From contig OX463864.1 of assembly GCA_949825065.1 (NCBI GenBank), forward strand, positions 18,179,327 to 18,243,326: a stretch of 64,000 nt of DNA, given 5' to 3'. Below are positions 10,406 to 21,889 of this stretch, piece by piece. The position numbers and the translations under genes were made by a program. This DNA is from Odontocerum albicorne (taxonomy: Eukaryota; Arthropoda; Insecta; Trichoptera; Odontoceridae). The notes beneath the pieces are model-generated. The model did not search any database and was not told the DNA's origin. It saw nothing but the letters and a program-made list of their open reading frames with translations. Numbering within the stretch: the stretch's first letter is position 1; each line of letters opens with the position of its first letter.

Positions 10406-11049
10406 CAATTTGTTTTTTAATGATTTATCTTTTATGTTTGTGTTTTTTGGCGCAGTGCGGGCTGTGAGCCCGTGGAAGGCCCCATATTGTGTTGATAACA
10501 CGTGATTTTATTCGACATAATTCCTTTTTTTTATTGATTTTGTTGTAATGGTGTAAAATTTATTAATTTTTTTAATATATCTCGTCAATCTTAATGTGTT
10601 GAGCGGTAACTACACGGGCTTTTATTGTTTTATTATGTTTATTATAAGGTACATTGTACCGCGTACTTTTATTAATAAATAATACTATATATTTGTTGTT
10701 AAACGTATTTCTTGTGTATATTCAAAATAATACCTCAATGAGTAGTGTGGAGGCTCGGCGAAACTCATAGTTCCTGAAGGAAATTAAATATTTTGTATTG
10801 GATCCGACCCTGGTTTCCGTTCGGTAAATATTTTCAGAATTCTAAGCAATTTAAACTATTTCACCGACAATTTAACTCGTATGCCTCTATTTTCTAGGAC
10901 AAATACGTTTATAGGTAAAAAAAGTTTATTAAAAAAATGTACGGCAAAAAAATCGCATACGGCATTATAAACTATTCTGTTTATGTCATGCTTCGAATCA
11001 TATTTACATTGATTCATTCATTCATAATATAAAGTAGAACCTTAACGAG

Positions 11050-11345
11050 AGTCATCATCATTATCATCAGACCCACAACCTATTGATAGGTCTTGGAGTA
11101 TAATATGACTTGACTATCTGCAGGATTCTCCGGCACCATTCTCTTTAGCAGCATTTTTAGTGCCATACATGGTTTAAGTTCTTTGTAATAATGTTCATTT
11201 ATTTCCGTTTCCGGACCATCAATTAACAAATATGTTTCCTGTAGGAGGTAATATAGATCGCCCTACAATTCCTTCTAATCATGTCCTGCCCAAATCATGT
11301 AGTCCCGATGTCCCTAAGCATAAAGTCTCCCTGTTGTTATAAGTA
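11050..11345 (-). mobile_element. Possible RTE-like LINE 3' end, strongly decayed
   Basis: The plus strand shows CATCATCATTATCATCAGACC followed by GATAGGTCTTGG and later CCTGCCCAAATCATGTAG. This resembles the ATCATCAGCC plus ATAGG motif ending many insect RTE-like LINEs in reverse. No frame survives. Confidence 0.35.
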
Positions 11346-11389
11346 GAGAGGACTTAGTGCCAGATTTTTCTATCAAGATATACTTTAAA

Positions 11390-11530
11390 ATTTAAGGCGT
11401 TAATACTGTAAAAATTTAAAGATATTGCAATTTGTTTTTGGCCAAACACTACTCATTCCACTTTATATAACGGTATAACCCTACCGGTTTCATGTCACCA
11501 TCAGGGGACCATAAACAAGACAATTTACAT
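11390..11530 (-). ncRNA. Penelope-like terminal repeat with decayed hammerhead motif, copy 4
   Basis: The minus strand reads CCTGATGGTGACATGAAACC, then the hairpin CGGTAGGGTTATACCG and AAAGTGGAATGAGTAGTGTT. The core CTGATGA has mutated to CTGATGG and the stem II region is shortened, so this copy should be inactive. Confidence 0.5.
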
Positions 11531-11634
11531 CTGAATTGTTTTTCTATGACTTGTATGCTGGGAACTACAAATTCCTATATCGTTATTAAAATACAACAAA
11601 AATATAGGAACTTTATTAAAAATGTACTCTCCTA

Positions 11635-11802
11635 TTTCGACATACATACCTACATCCTTTGCCTCTTCTACTTCCATACACCTCATACAGCTCCTACGAT
11701 TTATTTTACTTCTTAATTTTCTTTCTTTCAAAATGTAATACACTTGATCCAAGCATGTTTCCCTTGGTCTTCCTCTATCACGACTTCCACTCACATTTGC
11801 GA
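11635..11802 (-). mobile_element. LINE-A C-terminal fragment
   Basis: The minus strand encodes MSGSRDRGRPRETCLDQVYY and, further on, RRSCMRCMEVEEAKDVGM, matching the LINE-A consensus seen at 17041-17365. It is cut at the right by mariner derivative S1. Confidence 0.7.
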
Positions 11803-11804
11803 TG

Positions 11805-12340
11805 TAAAAGGTCTTTCAAATTGAGCGGTTTTTTAAATTCTTGGATAAAACACAGATGGCGTCGCAAACTTGCCTGGGTCTTGTGACATTTGAGAAGCGT
11901 AATGTATGACATTTATAAAAATGGAGTCGTATACAATACAACAACGCGTTCAAATTGTTGAATTATTTTATGTATTGTAATCTCCGGAAACGGTGATGTT
12001 AATTGGCCACCAAGATCATGTGATCTGACACCGTTGGACTATTTTCTCGTGAAAAGCCAGGTCTATAAGAATGACCACCGATCAATTCCTGAGCTGAAGG
12101 ACGAAATTATTCGCGTTATTGGTGAGTTACAATCGCAATTATGCCAAAATTTTGACAAAAGAGTGGACATCTGTGGAGCTGCAAGAGGTGGACATTCGGC
12201 GGATATTGATTTTTGTATTTAAATGTCATACTTCAATGACCTATAAAAAGTTTTTTGAAATCAAAGCAAATTGTGTGTTTTATTCAAGAATTAAAAAAAA
12301 TAGAATTAAAAAAACCGCTCGATTTGAAAGACCCTTTATA
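11805..12340 (+). mobile_element. Tc1/mariner deletion derivative S, copy 1
   Basis: TIRs AAAGGTCTTTCAAATTGAGC (left) and their inverse at the right end lie between TA dinucleotides. Inside, a transposase start (ATG at 11921, MESYTIQQRVQIVELFY, then stop) is joined to the extreme C-terminus (WPPRSCDLTPLDYFL...VKSQVYKND...DEIIRVIGEL...DKRVDICGAARGGH). Most of the catalytic core is deleted; only the third catalytic Asp context (TPLDYFL) remains. It cannot make transposase. Four other copies have the same junction. Confidence 0.85.
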
Positions 12341-12341
12341 T

Positions 12342-12545
12342 CTGCTTTGTTAGTCTTTTTCCATTCATTTCAATCTAAAATTACTCTTCTACTCAATATA
12401 CAAATTTTCTTACATTTCCTTCTTTCAAACTATCATTAATTTGATCCAATCAAAATTTCCCTAGTCTTCCTCTAACACCCCTTACAGTCACATTTACACT
12501 ATAAATTTGTTTTGTCAGTCTTTCTCCATTCATTCATTCCACGAA
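12342..12545 (-). mobile_element. LINE-A C-terminal fragment
   Basis: CTTTCAAACTATCATTAATTTGATCCAATC and the later TTTGTCAGTCTTTCTCC on the plus strand are complements of the LINE-A segment. It probably continues the piece at 11635-11802, split by mariner S1: the sequence after the S1 end resumes downstream LINE-A sequence. Confidence 0.55.
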
Positions 12546-12671
12546 AAGGCAGAACGAACGTACGTGTATTTAATCGTTAAAATAAACGTCCCGGAAGAGT
12601 CTAAAATGATATTTGATTTCTTAATTTTTTCCTCATATTAAATTCACATCAAGAAACTAGAAAAAAAGCGA

Positions 12672-12715
12672 TATATATAAAAAAAAAACAAAGATGACAG
12701 GTAGTTTGGCGCGAA
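12672..12715 (+). promoter_or_regulatory. Candidate promoter: TATA-like and E2F-like sites
   Basis: A TATATATAAA run at about 12673 is followed by TTTGGCGCGAAAA at about 12707, which fits the E2F consensus TTTSSCGC on both strands. They lie just upstream of a small CpG-rich segment with an ATG. The arrangement suggests a promoter, but in AT-rich DNA a TATA match alone is weak. Confidence 0.3.
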
Positions 12716-12759
12716 AATGACGTTCTGTTTTCAAACTCGGCAGTTAGACCATAGACAAG

Positions 12760-12828
12760 ATGGGTTGTGCGCGCGAGCCCGTGACGCCGCGGCGCGTGCG
12801 TCCAACCGTCTCACAATACATCTGCCAG
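12760..12828 (+). CDS. Candidate first coding exon, unknown gene
   Basis: ATG in context ACAAGATGG opens a 23-codon frame (MGCAREPVTPRRVRPTVSQY, then ICQ) ending exactly at a donor CAG|GTATAA, phase 0. An in-frame TAG lies just upstream of the ATG. The segment is GC- and CpG-rich in otherwise AT-rich DNA. The MGC start could allow N-myristoylation, but that is speculation. No second exon is established. The terminal-exon candidate at 26703, if joined in phase 0, would add only six codons before a stop. A noncoding first exon or a fragment of an unknown element are alternatives. Confidence 0.25.
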
Positions 12829-13124
12829 GTATAACGGTTTATTTAATTGTTATCTTTGCTTCTTACTGCTGCCTGTAATCTTTGTTCATCTTCTGCGTAC
12901 TTTATGGCAACTATAAGATGGTTACAAAGATTATTGGTTACTTCCGCCTGTTGGAAACACCATCAAGTCTGACGACCCCCGTTTGCAAAGATTTTCACGA
13001 GGATGACGTGTACATTTTCCGATGGTGACAATTTAAAAATGTTTTATTTAAATTAAGACCTTTGACTTATATCAATTAAAGTTGAGACATTTTGATTTAT
13101 GCCTTTTAAAATTAAGGTTATCTA

Positions 13125-14480
13125 CGGAAATAGGGAGAAAGGAATTTTAATGCATTCATAGACTTAGAAAAAGCATTAACTCTTTCACGGCGGGGGACCA
13201 CTTAACTGGCCCATACATAATACGTGCCGTCCTGGCGAGCGGCCATTTAAGTGGCCACTAACTTTGCGTGTCGATATCTCAGTCAAAATTAAATCTTCTT
13301 TAAAATTTTTAACCTGAATATAAGACAAAACGTGTCCTCTAGTGACATCTCTTTTAAAATCATCAAAACTTCAAGTACTTGATCCATAAAAAGGATTTAA
13401 ACAGACCGATTCGAGGCCGTCGAAATTTAAAGCATTTTAAATATTAACGCCACACGTTCGGGTGTGTTGAAGGTCATGTTTCTAATGACGATTGCTCCCG
13501 ATCAATATGACGTATTTTGCGTCGATATTTTTTTTGTAAGTACGCGTATTGCGTATTGAATTAATTGCCTTTTTCATTGTTTATGGATTATTGTTTTCTT
13601 CGATTATTGCTTCTTATATTGTCGCACTTTATTTATAGCTTTGATTTGGATAATATTACGTGTGTATAGTGTCAGCTAAAAAATGCATCGGCGCACAGTT
13701 CCACAGTAATCAGATTCGGGATAATGGTGAGTCATATTTTTATGTAGATACAATATAAATTTATTGACTTTAAACACCGCCGCCTGTGGGACACACGAAA
13801 GATACTCGAGCCATCGCCGTAAAAAGGTTAATGCATGAAAGAAGACGGAATTAAGGCAACATTAATGAATGTGTGGATAAAATGAATGTTTGGACATGTG
13901 GAGAAAATGACATAGTTATGCTTGCTGGAATTGAAGGTGATTTAATAATTGAAAGAAGGATAGCGTCAGGTAACAAGGTTAACGGAGCACTCACTGTAAT
14001 ATATTATATATAGATACAACAATTGATTTATCTCAAAAGTGACAGAAATGACAAAACACACGTTGGTGCCCACCTTGATGTATGGAAGGGAAACTTAGAT
14101 TTAGAAGAAAAGGATAAAATTAAGATTAATGTTGTAGAGATGCGTGCACTAAGAAAAAAATGTGGTGTATCCATGTATGAAAGAAGATGAAATGAATGCA
14201 TGGATAAAATTGATGTTTTAAGTAAGATAAAAAAAGAAGCTTTAGAGAGAAGGATTAATAATGAAAGAATGACTAAGTGAGTAAACAAGTCAAAAGTGGT
14301 AGACCAAGGAAAAGATCAGATTTTGAAAGAAGGTAAATTGAGAAGTATAAATAATAGAAGATTGTGCATGACGAGGTATATGAATGTAGAGTAGGCGAAA
14401 ATTATGTGTTTGGATATAAAAACATGTAGTTCTGTTCTTTCTGTCTTATCCGCAAGGGTCACGGCGTGATGTATGTACAT
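13125..14480 (+). pseudogene. LINE-A reverse transcriptase remnant, split by a TTAA element
   Basis: 13131-13175 encodes NFNAFIDLEKA, the RT motif with the first catalytic Asp. The frame is then interrupted by the TTAA element at 13176-13831. From 13832 the sequence resumes much further along the protein: INVVEMRALRKKCGVSMYER at about 14125-14190 is the conserved segment after the RT palm. The C-terminus decays by 14480 (AAGGGTCACGGCGTGATG end). The thumb and YADD region are deleted. Confidence 0.7.
13176..13831. mobile_element. piggyBac-like non-autonomous element, family P2
   Basis: TTAA duplications flank ends CTCTTTCACGGCGG and, inverted, CCTTTTTACGGCGATGG. It is 656 bp and has no transposase. 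Internal CpG-rich blocks near the left end (GTGCCGTCCTGGCGAGCGGCC) may be subterminal repeats. It inserted into a LINE-A copy. Confidence 0.7.
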
Positions 14481-14993
14481 TTAAAGTTTGGAAACCACTG
14501 CTCTAAGGCAACGATTAGAGGATTACTGTGGTTCTGTTGGCTTTCATAGAACTTTATTGTTTAGAACTTTATTGCGTAGTTTGCAAAAAAATATCTAGTA
14601 CATTAAAACAGACAGGTAAGGCATGATAATAAGTACCATCATTGTAACACTCTCTAACTGGAAAACAATAATTTTATTCCATTTGATTCTAGCGAGGTAC
14701 ATCCCACCGACCGACGTACGAATACGACGGTCTGAAGTTAACGGGTTCGCTGTTTTTTTGTTTCCGTATTAATGAATTCTTCACGCAGTATACAATTACC
14801 GTGCTTATGTTAATGTGGAAGAGCGCGTGCCATGGTTATTGTTGCTGTTACTTATTGTAATCGCCCCTAATTATCATATTCGCAAACACGAGAAAACATT
14901 AGCGATTGTTCTATCAGATAAATAGAAAATTTGATGCAACTAACTGCCTAGATTTTGTTTCATGTATTAGGATTAATGAACATTTTTGACTGT

Positions 14994-15601
14994 TTAACCC
15001 TTCCTTCCCTGTGATGTGTAACTAGTACACATTGCTTCTAAAAACTTTAATATCTCTATAAATATAATAAATACTGGGTTCAGATTTTTAGGTATTCCTC
15101 CGTAATACATTTACGCATTGAATGAAAAAAATAATATTAATTATAATTAGCACTTATCGGCCACATCAGAGATATTTTGTGAAAATCGGGAATAAATTCA
15201 CCAATACAATCAAACGTGTGCCAGTGTGTGACGTAGGTATATTCATTCTAAAAAACCGCTATGGGTGAGGAAGTTACGCTATTCACGTCTCACTCTACTT
15301 CGGTATATGGGAATGTAAGAAATAGAATCTCAGTTCGCTCGCTTAGTAGCCAGCCGGCTTTCGTTCGAGGTGGTCGCTCAACACGTTTTGTGAATGTCAT
15401 CCGGTGTTTTTTTTTCATGTTTTTAGCAATTAAATTTCAATTAATATCACTTTTGACTTCAAATTTAATTAATTTAAGCGATTGGCTATAAATACTATAT
15501 ATTCTTATTTTTCAGATTTTAAATCGCTCATTTTTAAATGTGTATTGAATACACATCACCGGAACGGGCGGATTTTTTTAGCATAGGAAGGTAAAGGTTA
15601 A
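14994..15601 (+). mobile_element. piggyBac-like non-autonomous element, family P1, copy 2
   Basis: TTAA at both ends; left CCCTTCCTTCCCTGTGATG, right AGCATAGGAAGGTAAAGG. It shares its interior with 9061-9722 (inverted) and 50068-50528. A 76-codon open frame inside (15261-15491) is not conserved in the other copies and is dismissed. Confidence 0.82.
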
Positions 15602-15604
15602 TAA

Positions 15605-15715
15605 ACATCGTTGGAAAGACTTTTAACTCCCACCTCGGAATCTCAGGTTTGATTCTCGATGCCACTCAAAAAAAATAAAGATAAATCCAATCTGCTGTAA
15701 AGGTACCGGCCCAAG
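15605..15715 (+). repeat. Diverged tRNA-derived SINE fragment
   Basis: ATCGTTGGAAAGACTTTTAAC followed by a B-box-like CAGGTTTGATTCTCG and an ATAAATCCAATCTGCT body. Similar in order to SINE-1 but much diverged. Confidence 0.45.
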
Positions 15716-15794
15716 TTATTTTAAATATTTGTTCAAATTTTATTTTAATTTACTTAAATATGTTTTTACGGCACAATCGTCATAGTTTGATGAA

Positions 15795-16110
15795 ATGATG
15801 ATGTGTAAAGAGTTTAATTTCGCATGATGTTTCCAGTTGTAATTGAGCGTCACTGTTTGTCAGGTTGATGAGAGCGTGCAGTGGGGTTTTGTTTTTGTGT
15901 AATCAAAAATCGGAAAGAAGTATCGATTTATTTTTTCATGCTAAATATCCTCAGTGAGATACAGGCAAAAGCCTAGTTTACTGGGGATACGACAAATGAA
16001 AGGCAACAAACCCAGATCCATTAAAATTGTATGTCCAAATTAAATTACCTGTTGTTTTTTCGCAAATTATGTATATTTCTTGTCATGTGTAATAATAATA
16101 ATAATAAGTT
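15795..16110 (+). repeat. K element, about 300 bp
   Basis: Starts near GATGTGTAAAGAGTTTAATTT; contains GTCAGGTTGATGAGAGCGTG, the block CAGTGAGATACAGGCAAAAG and CTAGTTTACTGGGG, and ends in GTCATGTGTAATAATAATAA. No tRNA boxes and no frame are seen. The A-rich simple tail and the target duplication of the 41931 copy suggest copying through RNA by a LINE. Confidence 0.75.
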
Positions 16111-16383
16111 TCTGAGCCTCGTAGTAAAGGATCCCTTCGCCATTCCAAAGTCAGTTGGAAAGTAGAGCTGTGCCAATAATTTTTTGTTTCCTATTTTATA
16201 AAGCTATTGCACGTCAGCAGACTCACCGGCCACAGCGCTGTACTGGGTCCGGTGGCACATAGAAGAGAGACGATCGGAGCACAGCAACATGTTTTTTTTC
16301 CCTCTTTTTTGAAAGAATATACAATATAGGATCAAAATTATAGATATTCTTATACCCTCAAATACTAGACGAAAAAGGTGCAT

Positions 16384-16474
16384 GTGTCATTCGAGGGGAG
16401 TAGCACCGCATGGACTTCGAACTAGCGATCTTCCGGACGGAAGTCAAGTGCGTTACCGTGCGGCCATGTACCTC
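16384..16474 (-). repeat. tRNA-like SINE head (other family)
   Basis: The minus strand has an A-box-like TGGCCGCACGGTAACGC and a B-box-like GCTAGTTCGAAGTCC about 35 bases apart. No complete cloverleaf with a CCA-ready acceptor could be drawn, so it is called a SINE and not a tRNA gene. It lies 90 bp downstream of the sv exon. Confidence 0.5.
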
Positions 16475-16517
16475 ACAGTACAATCATCAATCACTGACTT
16501 AATTATTGAATTGTTCA

Positions 16518-16769
<252 letters not shown>

Positions 16770-16934
16770 TTACATTTAAATCATCAAACGTCAAAGGAGA
16801 CACACCGCACTAATATAAGGTGAGCCCGGCCGCGAGGACAACATATGTTTTTCAGCCCACACCCTTGTACACATAAACAATAATGTAAAAAATATCATCA
16901 TTTTTTTTCTTTGTGGTAAGCGAAGAAAAGATTT

Positions 16935-17040
16935 TTTAAATGGAATTCCTGTCTGGTTTTCACTTAGGGTCCATTTAAACATCTTTCTGGTTGGCTGGAA
17001 GAGATTGCCACATGACAATAAACTCACCAGGTGGAAAAAA
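16935..17040 (+). repeat. SINE-1 body and tail
   Basis: AATTCCTGTCTGGTTTTCAC, then CATCTTTCTGGTTGGCTGG, AAGAGATTGCCACATGACAA and CTCACCAGGTGG. The head is missing and the copy is fused to LINE-A at about 17040. Confidence 0.75.
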
Positions 17041-17365
17041 AATAAGAGAAGAAGACCAATGAAAGTTTGGTTGGATCAAGTGAAAGAAGGAAACGTTAAA
17101 AGTCAGAAAGATGAAATACACTTTGAGATGTTTGGGCACGTGGAACGAATGAATGAAGATAGACTAACAAAACGAATACATATTGCAAATGAGACTAAAA
17201 GGCGTGGTAGAGGAAAATAAAAAAAAAGTATGGTTGGATTAAGATAATGAAATTCTAAAATACGGTAACATTGAAAGTCAGAGAAATTGTAGGAGTTGTA
17301 TGACAAGGTGTATGGATGTAAAAGAGGTGAAGGATGTGCGTCGAAATAGGAAAGTCTGGTGGTCT
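17041..17365 (+). pseudogene. LINE-A C-terminus, among the better copies
   Basis: Encodes RRPMKVWLDQVKEGNVKSQ, then FGHVERMNEDRLTKRIHIA and NETKRRGRGK, then a frameshift to MVGLR-type sequence and, by 17340, DVKEVKDVRRNRKVWWSI. The segment MKVWLDQVKEG precedes VERMNEDRL here, an order that recurs after it, so part of the C-terminus is duplicated. No RT catalytic motif is present. A LINE-type polyprotein tail of unknown function. Confidence 0.75.
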
Positions 17366-17399
17366 ATTATCTTTACTTACCGGGAATCTGCTCACAGGT

Positions 17400-17480
17400 T
17401 TGTATCTATTGTTGGTCGAATGAAATTGCTACATAACAATTAACACACCAGGTTGTACTGTATATAATGAAAAATAATAC
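17400..17480 (+). repeat. SINE-1 3' tail
   Basis: ATTGTTGGTCGAATGAAATTGC, ACATAACAATTAACACACCAGG, then TTGTACTGTATATAATG. Tail only. Confidence 0.65.
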
Positions 17481-17513
17481 GATACAATTGATGTTCTTGC
17501 GCTCAATTAATTA

Positions 17514-17726
17514 TAGTTCGGAAATTCTAGGATGAGTCATGTGACAGCTCACAAATTTGTCCCAATACAACCTTATGTAATGTATTTACCTAAATAACTT
17601 GATATTTATTAGAATTGAGGCTTATATTAAAGTTGATAAAATAATTAAAATTACTGAACATCGTTACAAGGTTGTATTGGGGCAAATTTGTGAGCTGTCA
17701 CAGGACTCATCCTAGAATTTCCGAAT
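17514..17726. mobile_element. Fold-back element T, short form
   Basis: About 213 bp with inverted repeats of roughly 60 bp: TAGTTCGGAAATTCTAGGAT at the left and ATCCTAGAATTTCCGAATA at the right, both continuing through GACAGCTCACAAATTTG. A TA may be the target site. Its inner arms are the same as the ends of the 570-bp T elements at 33710, 45698, 51220 and 59966, so this is an internally deleted version. Confidence 0.8.
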
Positions 17727-18189
17727 ATATTTCTTTGGAGCTTTTGGGTCAACGGGTAACACGAACTGGGTATAAATGTATTTTATTAAAGTTTTAAATG
17801 ACTTTTAATATAGAAATTTAAATAACCTTTGAATAAACAATGTTTTTAAACAAATTAAAATATAAATAAAAATATTTGAAACAATTTTAAAAGTTGTTAT
17901 CTCTTTTAATTAATTAATTGCTGAAAATATTTCTCCTCGTTTTTTGTATCACGTTTTATTATTTAACTAGGTACGCCCAAACGCAATAATACAACGTGGT
18001 TGAATAGATAAAAAAAAATAGAAAGTATTTTTGAAAAGTTTCTCCACTAATTTCAGTTGACAGTTGAATTGATGTAGTCATGGTTGAACCGAGTTGAACC
18101 CGAATATCCTTCGTGGTACGGAAATGTTTTGCTGAAACAATATTTTCAGTCAGTTGTTTCAGGGTTACGTGGGGAAGGGATTCATTTTA

Positions 18190-18600
18190 ATGTATTACAT
18201 ACATACATACCATTAAGCCATTTCCCTGTTGAGGTAGGTAGAAAGAACTTAGCGCCAAACTTTCCTTTCCCCTCCTCCACACACATTTATCTTCTCATAT
18301 AGTTTTTTTTTCTGTTTCTCCAACTCCTTACTTTTCTTTCTCTAAAAATGTCATGTTCTTGGCTCAATAATTCTTTTCTCAAATATTTTCTTCCATAACT
18401 TCAATTCATGCTTGCAATTTAGATTTGTTTTATCAATATTTCATCACTCATTAGTTTAACAACTTCAAACGACCTCTGTGTGATTTCTTTCACTTTACTT
18501 AACACATTATTTTTTAGCTCGCATTAAACCCTAATAATTATATTTCTTGTTCTGTCATACATCGATACATCACATTTTCAGTATTATTTATACATATAAT
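18190..18600 (-). mobile_element. LINE-A 3' region, decayed
   Basis: CATACATACCATTAAGCC and TTTCCCTGTTGAGGTAGGTAG open the usual 3' end. Downstream pieces TTCTTTCTCTAAAAATGTC and TTAGATTTGTTTTATCAA follow the LINE-A order. No frame survives. Confidence 0.6.
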
Positions 18601-20338
18601 ATATACTTGTCATAAGTTTTTAGAATACAACGATTCCTAATAACTAGATGCTTAACCCATGCCATGTACCTACAGTTCAGAGTTTTTTTATAACATTTCT
18701 GAACTGTTATAAAACAGTGCATAAAAAATTCACAGGGTTAACTATCTAACTAATCAATACTCCTATAAAAACAGTTAATATCAATTACCTAAATAAAATA
18801 CTGCATTAAACGCAACCATTTCGACCCGACACATTGACTAACAGCTGAATGTTATAACTATACAATCTTCATTCACGGCTATTATTTATTCTTCAGGACG
18901 TGGATTAATACAAGGATTTAAATTTTATAATTGATTTATTACACGCACGCGTAATTTTATTTACAAAAATAAAAATAGTGCGACACCTTTTATTACAAAC
19001 TACAACGATCTAAATTATGACAGTGACATTTGTTTATAGATTTTAAAAGATTTTCTCACATAGACGAACGTCAGAGCGTTGTGAATTATTATTATTGTAT
19101 AATAACATTTCTTAACCTTTCATATATCAACACATAACAATTCACCTTAGTGGACGTAATAATTTGTTTTTTTTTAGTTCATTATCCTCGTCACTAATAC
19201 GCTGTAATGCACTATAATATTGGCAGCTCTTGATATTTCTTGGTTTAAGTCCATGTATTTTAGTACTTCATTGACTTTGTTTTCTATTGTAACTCATAGC
19301 TCAATATTTCTTTTGCCGTTTCCATAATCTAAGAACATACATTTTTCAAGTAATAGCATTCTTCAACTTGTTTCGATCTTGCATTAATTAACTATTATAA
19401 ATATTGCATTTTCTTTCCAATTCACATTTTTCATTCATCACATTTTCATTTTTTCTTTTAAAATGTAATTTTTTAATGATAGAATTGAGTATAAAAAAAT
19501 AATTACAAAATTTTTTTCAAACCCATTTTGTTTTGCTAAGTCTTATTTCAATACTTTGACATACATTCCTTATATAAGTGTTCAAAATTCATCCATATCA
19601 AGCATACATATCAAATACCTATTTTAGAAGAATATAATTTTAATAAATAAATTTTATATATATGAGATTGAACTTAGGTTTTCTGATTCCAAATTCAACA
19701 TATAAACCACTAGCCCACTACCACAATGAAATCACCAGCAATAAAAACAAAAGACTCATTAACAAAGAAAACTCCAAAGATAGTTTTTCTGTGTCACAAA
19801 CAGCCTTAATGACGCCTGCCTCTCCCTCATTCTCCGATTCAACCACCTCATTTTTCCGTTCTTCCTGTTTCCTCCTACTAATTGTCGTACATTGGTACCC
19901 CTGCCGGAAAAAAGCAATAAGCTTCGAGTGAGACATCTCCCGAGGACTTCCCAAAACGAGAGCATATATTTTTTTTAACTACCGAAAAAGAAAGAAAGTA
20001 TAAATTATATTAATCATTTTTTAATTACAAACCAACAACGCCTACAATTATTTATGGTATTTTGTTTTATTTTTCGGATAATATATTTTGTTATTTATTA
20101 GTGTCTTATTACGAAATTCATAATAAACATATTTTATTTTTTAAAGTTTTTTTTTAACATGTGAAAATATTAATTATTTTAAATGTCTGGTTGTCTAAGA
20201 GATGGAAAAAACAACAAGCAAACCAACAGCAAGGTTCGAATTGAAATATGAAAATAATTCATTCAAGTTGTACTGTATACAACTATAGTGTCAGACATTT
20301 TTCAATCCGTAATTCAAAATAACGCATGTTGTTTTTTT
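18601..20338. other. AT-rich intron-like stretch, possible LINE remnant
   Basis: Mostly unremarkable AT-rich DNA. 19195-19445 resembles reverse-oriented RT sequence of the type at 58130-58330 (TTGACTTTGTTTTCTATTGT). A minus-strand frame at 19718-19954 ends in a hydrophobic stretch (LLMSLLFLLLVISLW) after a possible acceptor (TTTTTTCCGGCAG|GGGTACC); I do not recognise it and hold it to be chance or an old element. Confidence 0.3.
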
Positions 20339-20755
20339 TATCACTCGCTCTCGAATTAGCAAACTAAAATGAAAATGTTTTATCGCTCACTCTCGAACAA
20401 GGAAACTACAATTAAAACTGCTTTCATCGCTCGCTCTCGAAAAAGGAAACTACAATTAAAACTGTTTTCATCGCTCACTCTCGAACAAGGAAACTACAAT
20501 TAAAATCGTTTTTGTCGCACGCTCTCGAACAAGAAAACTACAATTAAAACTATTTATATCGCTCGCTCTCGAACAAGGAAACTACAATTAAAACGGCTTT
20601 TATCAATCGCTCTCGAACAAGGAAACTACAATTAAAACTGTTTTCATCGTTCGCTCTCGAACAAGGAAACTACAATTAAAATCGTTTTTATCGCTCGCTC
20701 TCGAATAAGGAAACTATAATTAAAACTATTTTGTTATCACTCGCTCTCGAATTTT
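20339..20755. repeat. Tandem repeat, about 43-bp unit, 9-10 copies
   Basis: Each unit carries TCGCTC(G/A)CTCTCGAACAAGG, AAACTACAATTAAAA and a short variable part (CTGTTTTCA, TCGTTTTTG, CTATTTATA and so on). CTCTCG recurs every 42-44 bp. The end units are the most diverged, as expected of a minisatellite. Confidence 0.93.
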
Positions 20756-21087
20756 ATTGTTTCAAATACAGTTTAAACTACAAATTAAACTGTTTTTGAA
20801 ACCATGAAACTACTAATGCCTTGTGATTTTTTATAAATACTATAACTTTTCCTGTGTTAATAACTATTGTTTTTAGTAATTTTCATAACAGAGCCTTTTT
20901 TTTTATATATCTACAGAAACATATATGATATAACACAAGTGAAAATATTTAAATTTTTTTTATTGTCTTAAAAAATCAGATTATGTAGTGAAATGCATAT
21001 ACAAGCTTTTTCTTGGCAGTAGAGCTTCCATCTTATTCGCAAACGACACTTAGCTTACACTTTGTCCAAGGGGGCGCAGATTTTGTA

Positions 21088-21340
21088 GTGTTTCAGCTTA
21101 CGCAATTTCCCTGCCTGAGTAGACAGAAAGGACAGAGCGTCAGACTTTTTTTATCTCGACACACATCTTTCGCGTCTTATACATCCATACACATTCTCAT
21201 ACCCCACGGTTTTTTTATTGATACTTATTACACCAGTCTTAAGTTCCCATTCGTCACGTATTTTCGTATTCTATTATACATACATTGTCACTCCATTTAT
21301 TTATTAAGTTATTTAGGAAATTGTTGTCAATAGTTTTATT
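21088..21340 (-). mobile_element. LINE-A 3' region
   Basis: TACGCAATTTCCCTGCCTGAG, TAGACAGAAAGGACAGAGCG, TCTCGACACACATC on the plus strand are the LINE-A 3' end in reverse. The right part is too decayed to align by eye. Confidence 0.6.
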
Positions 21341-21719
21341 GTTCAAAATAAGCAAGTTATTCTGAAGATTTCAGGTTTCCTGGTTCCAGAACACAAACAA
21401 TGTGGTGCCGGAGTGCCTACAGTAGAGGCAGGGTAGGTAGGTAGGTGTTTGTGTGGTGTAGCATGAAATATCGATCCGGGTGAGCGAGGCACACCCCTAT
21501 CGCCCTCCACGGGGAGGTCAAGGGAAATCTTTTTGCAAGCTAGGGATGTCACAACATGAGACAATCGATATATCAAAATCAATGATAAATTTTCTAAATC
21601 CTCTCATTGACTGCAGGCAAGAGATTTAGGAAGCTTGATTATCTGAATTGAATGTGATTATTTATGTTATATTAAGCTTTAGTTGTATAAAATATTAACT
21701 GATAAGCTTAATGCCACGT

Positions 21720-21865
21720 GGCAAATTTTTCCAGCCAATCAAAATATTAAAGACGACTTAAGTGAAACCCAATATGAATACCATTTAAAAACATGTAGGT
21801 TTGAATTAGACCCGTAACCACTGGGTCAAAAGACAGGCGTTCTACCAACGAAACTCATTCATTTA
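21720..21865 (-). repeat. SINE-1 copy, minus strand, decayed
   Basis: The reverse complement gives a head (GGTAGAACGCCTGTCTTTTG, GGTCTAATTCAAACC in B-box position) and a body with TTCACTTAAGTCGTC. It shows many mutations. Confidence 0.6.
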
Positions 21866-21889
21866 AATTCAAAGGACAATTTTATATAG

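Noticed and set aside
14028..14288. 86-codon frame, minus strand
   Set aside because: Antisense shadow of the LINE-A remnant on the plus strand, which has recognisable RT C-terminal motifs.
19718..19954. Minus-strand exon with C-terminal hydrophobic segment (upstream of the sv exon)
   Set aside because: Has an acceptor-like site but ends in a stop, so it cannot be an sv exon. No similarity recognised, and the opposite strand is equally open.
20339..20755. CRISPR-like regular array
   Set aside because: Units are contiguous with slowly varying parts, not constant repeats with unrelated spacers. The DNA is eukaryotic and there are no cas genes. It is a minisatellite.
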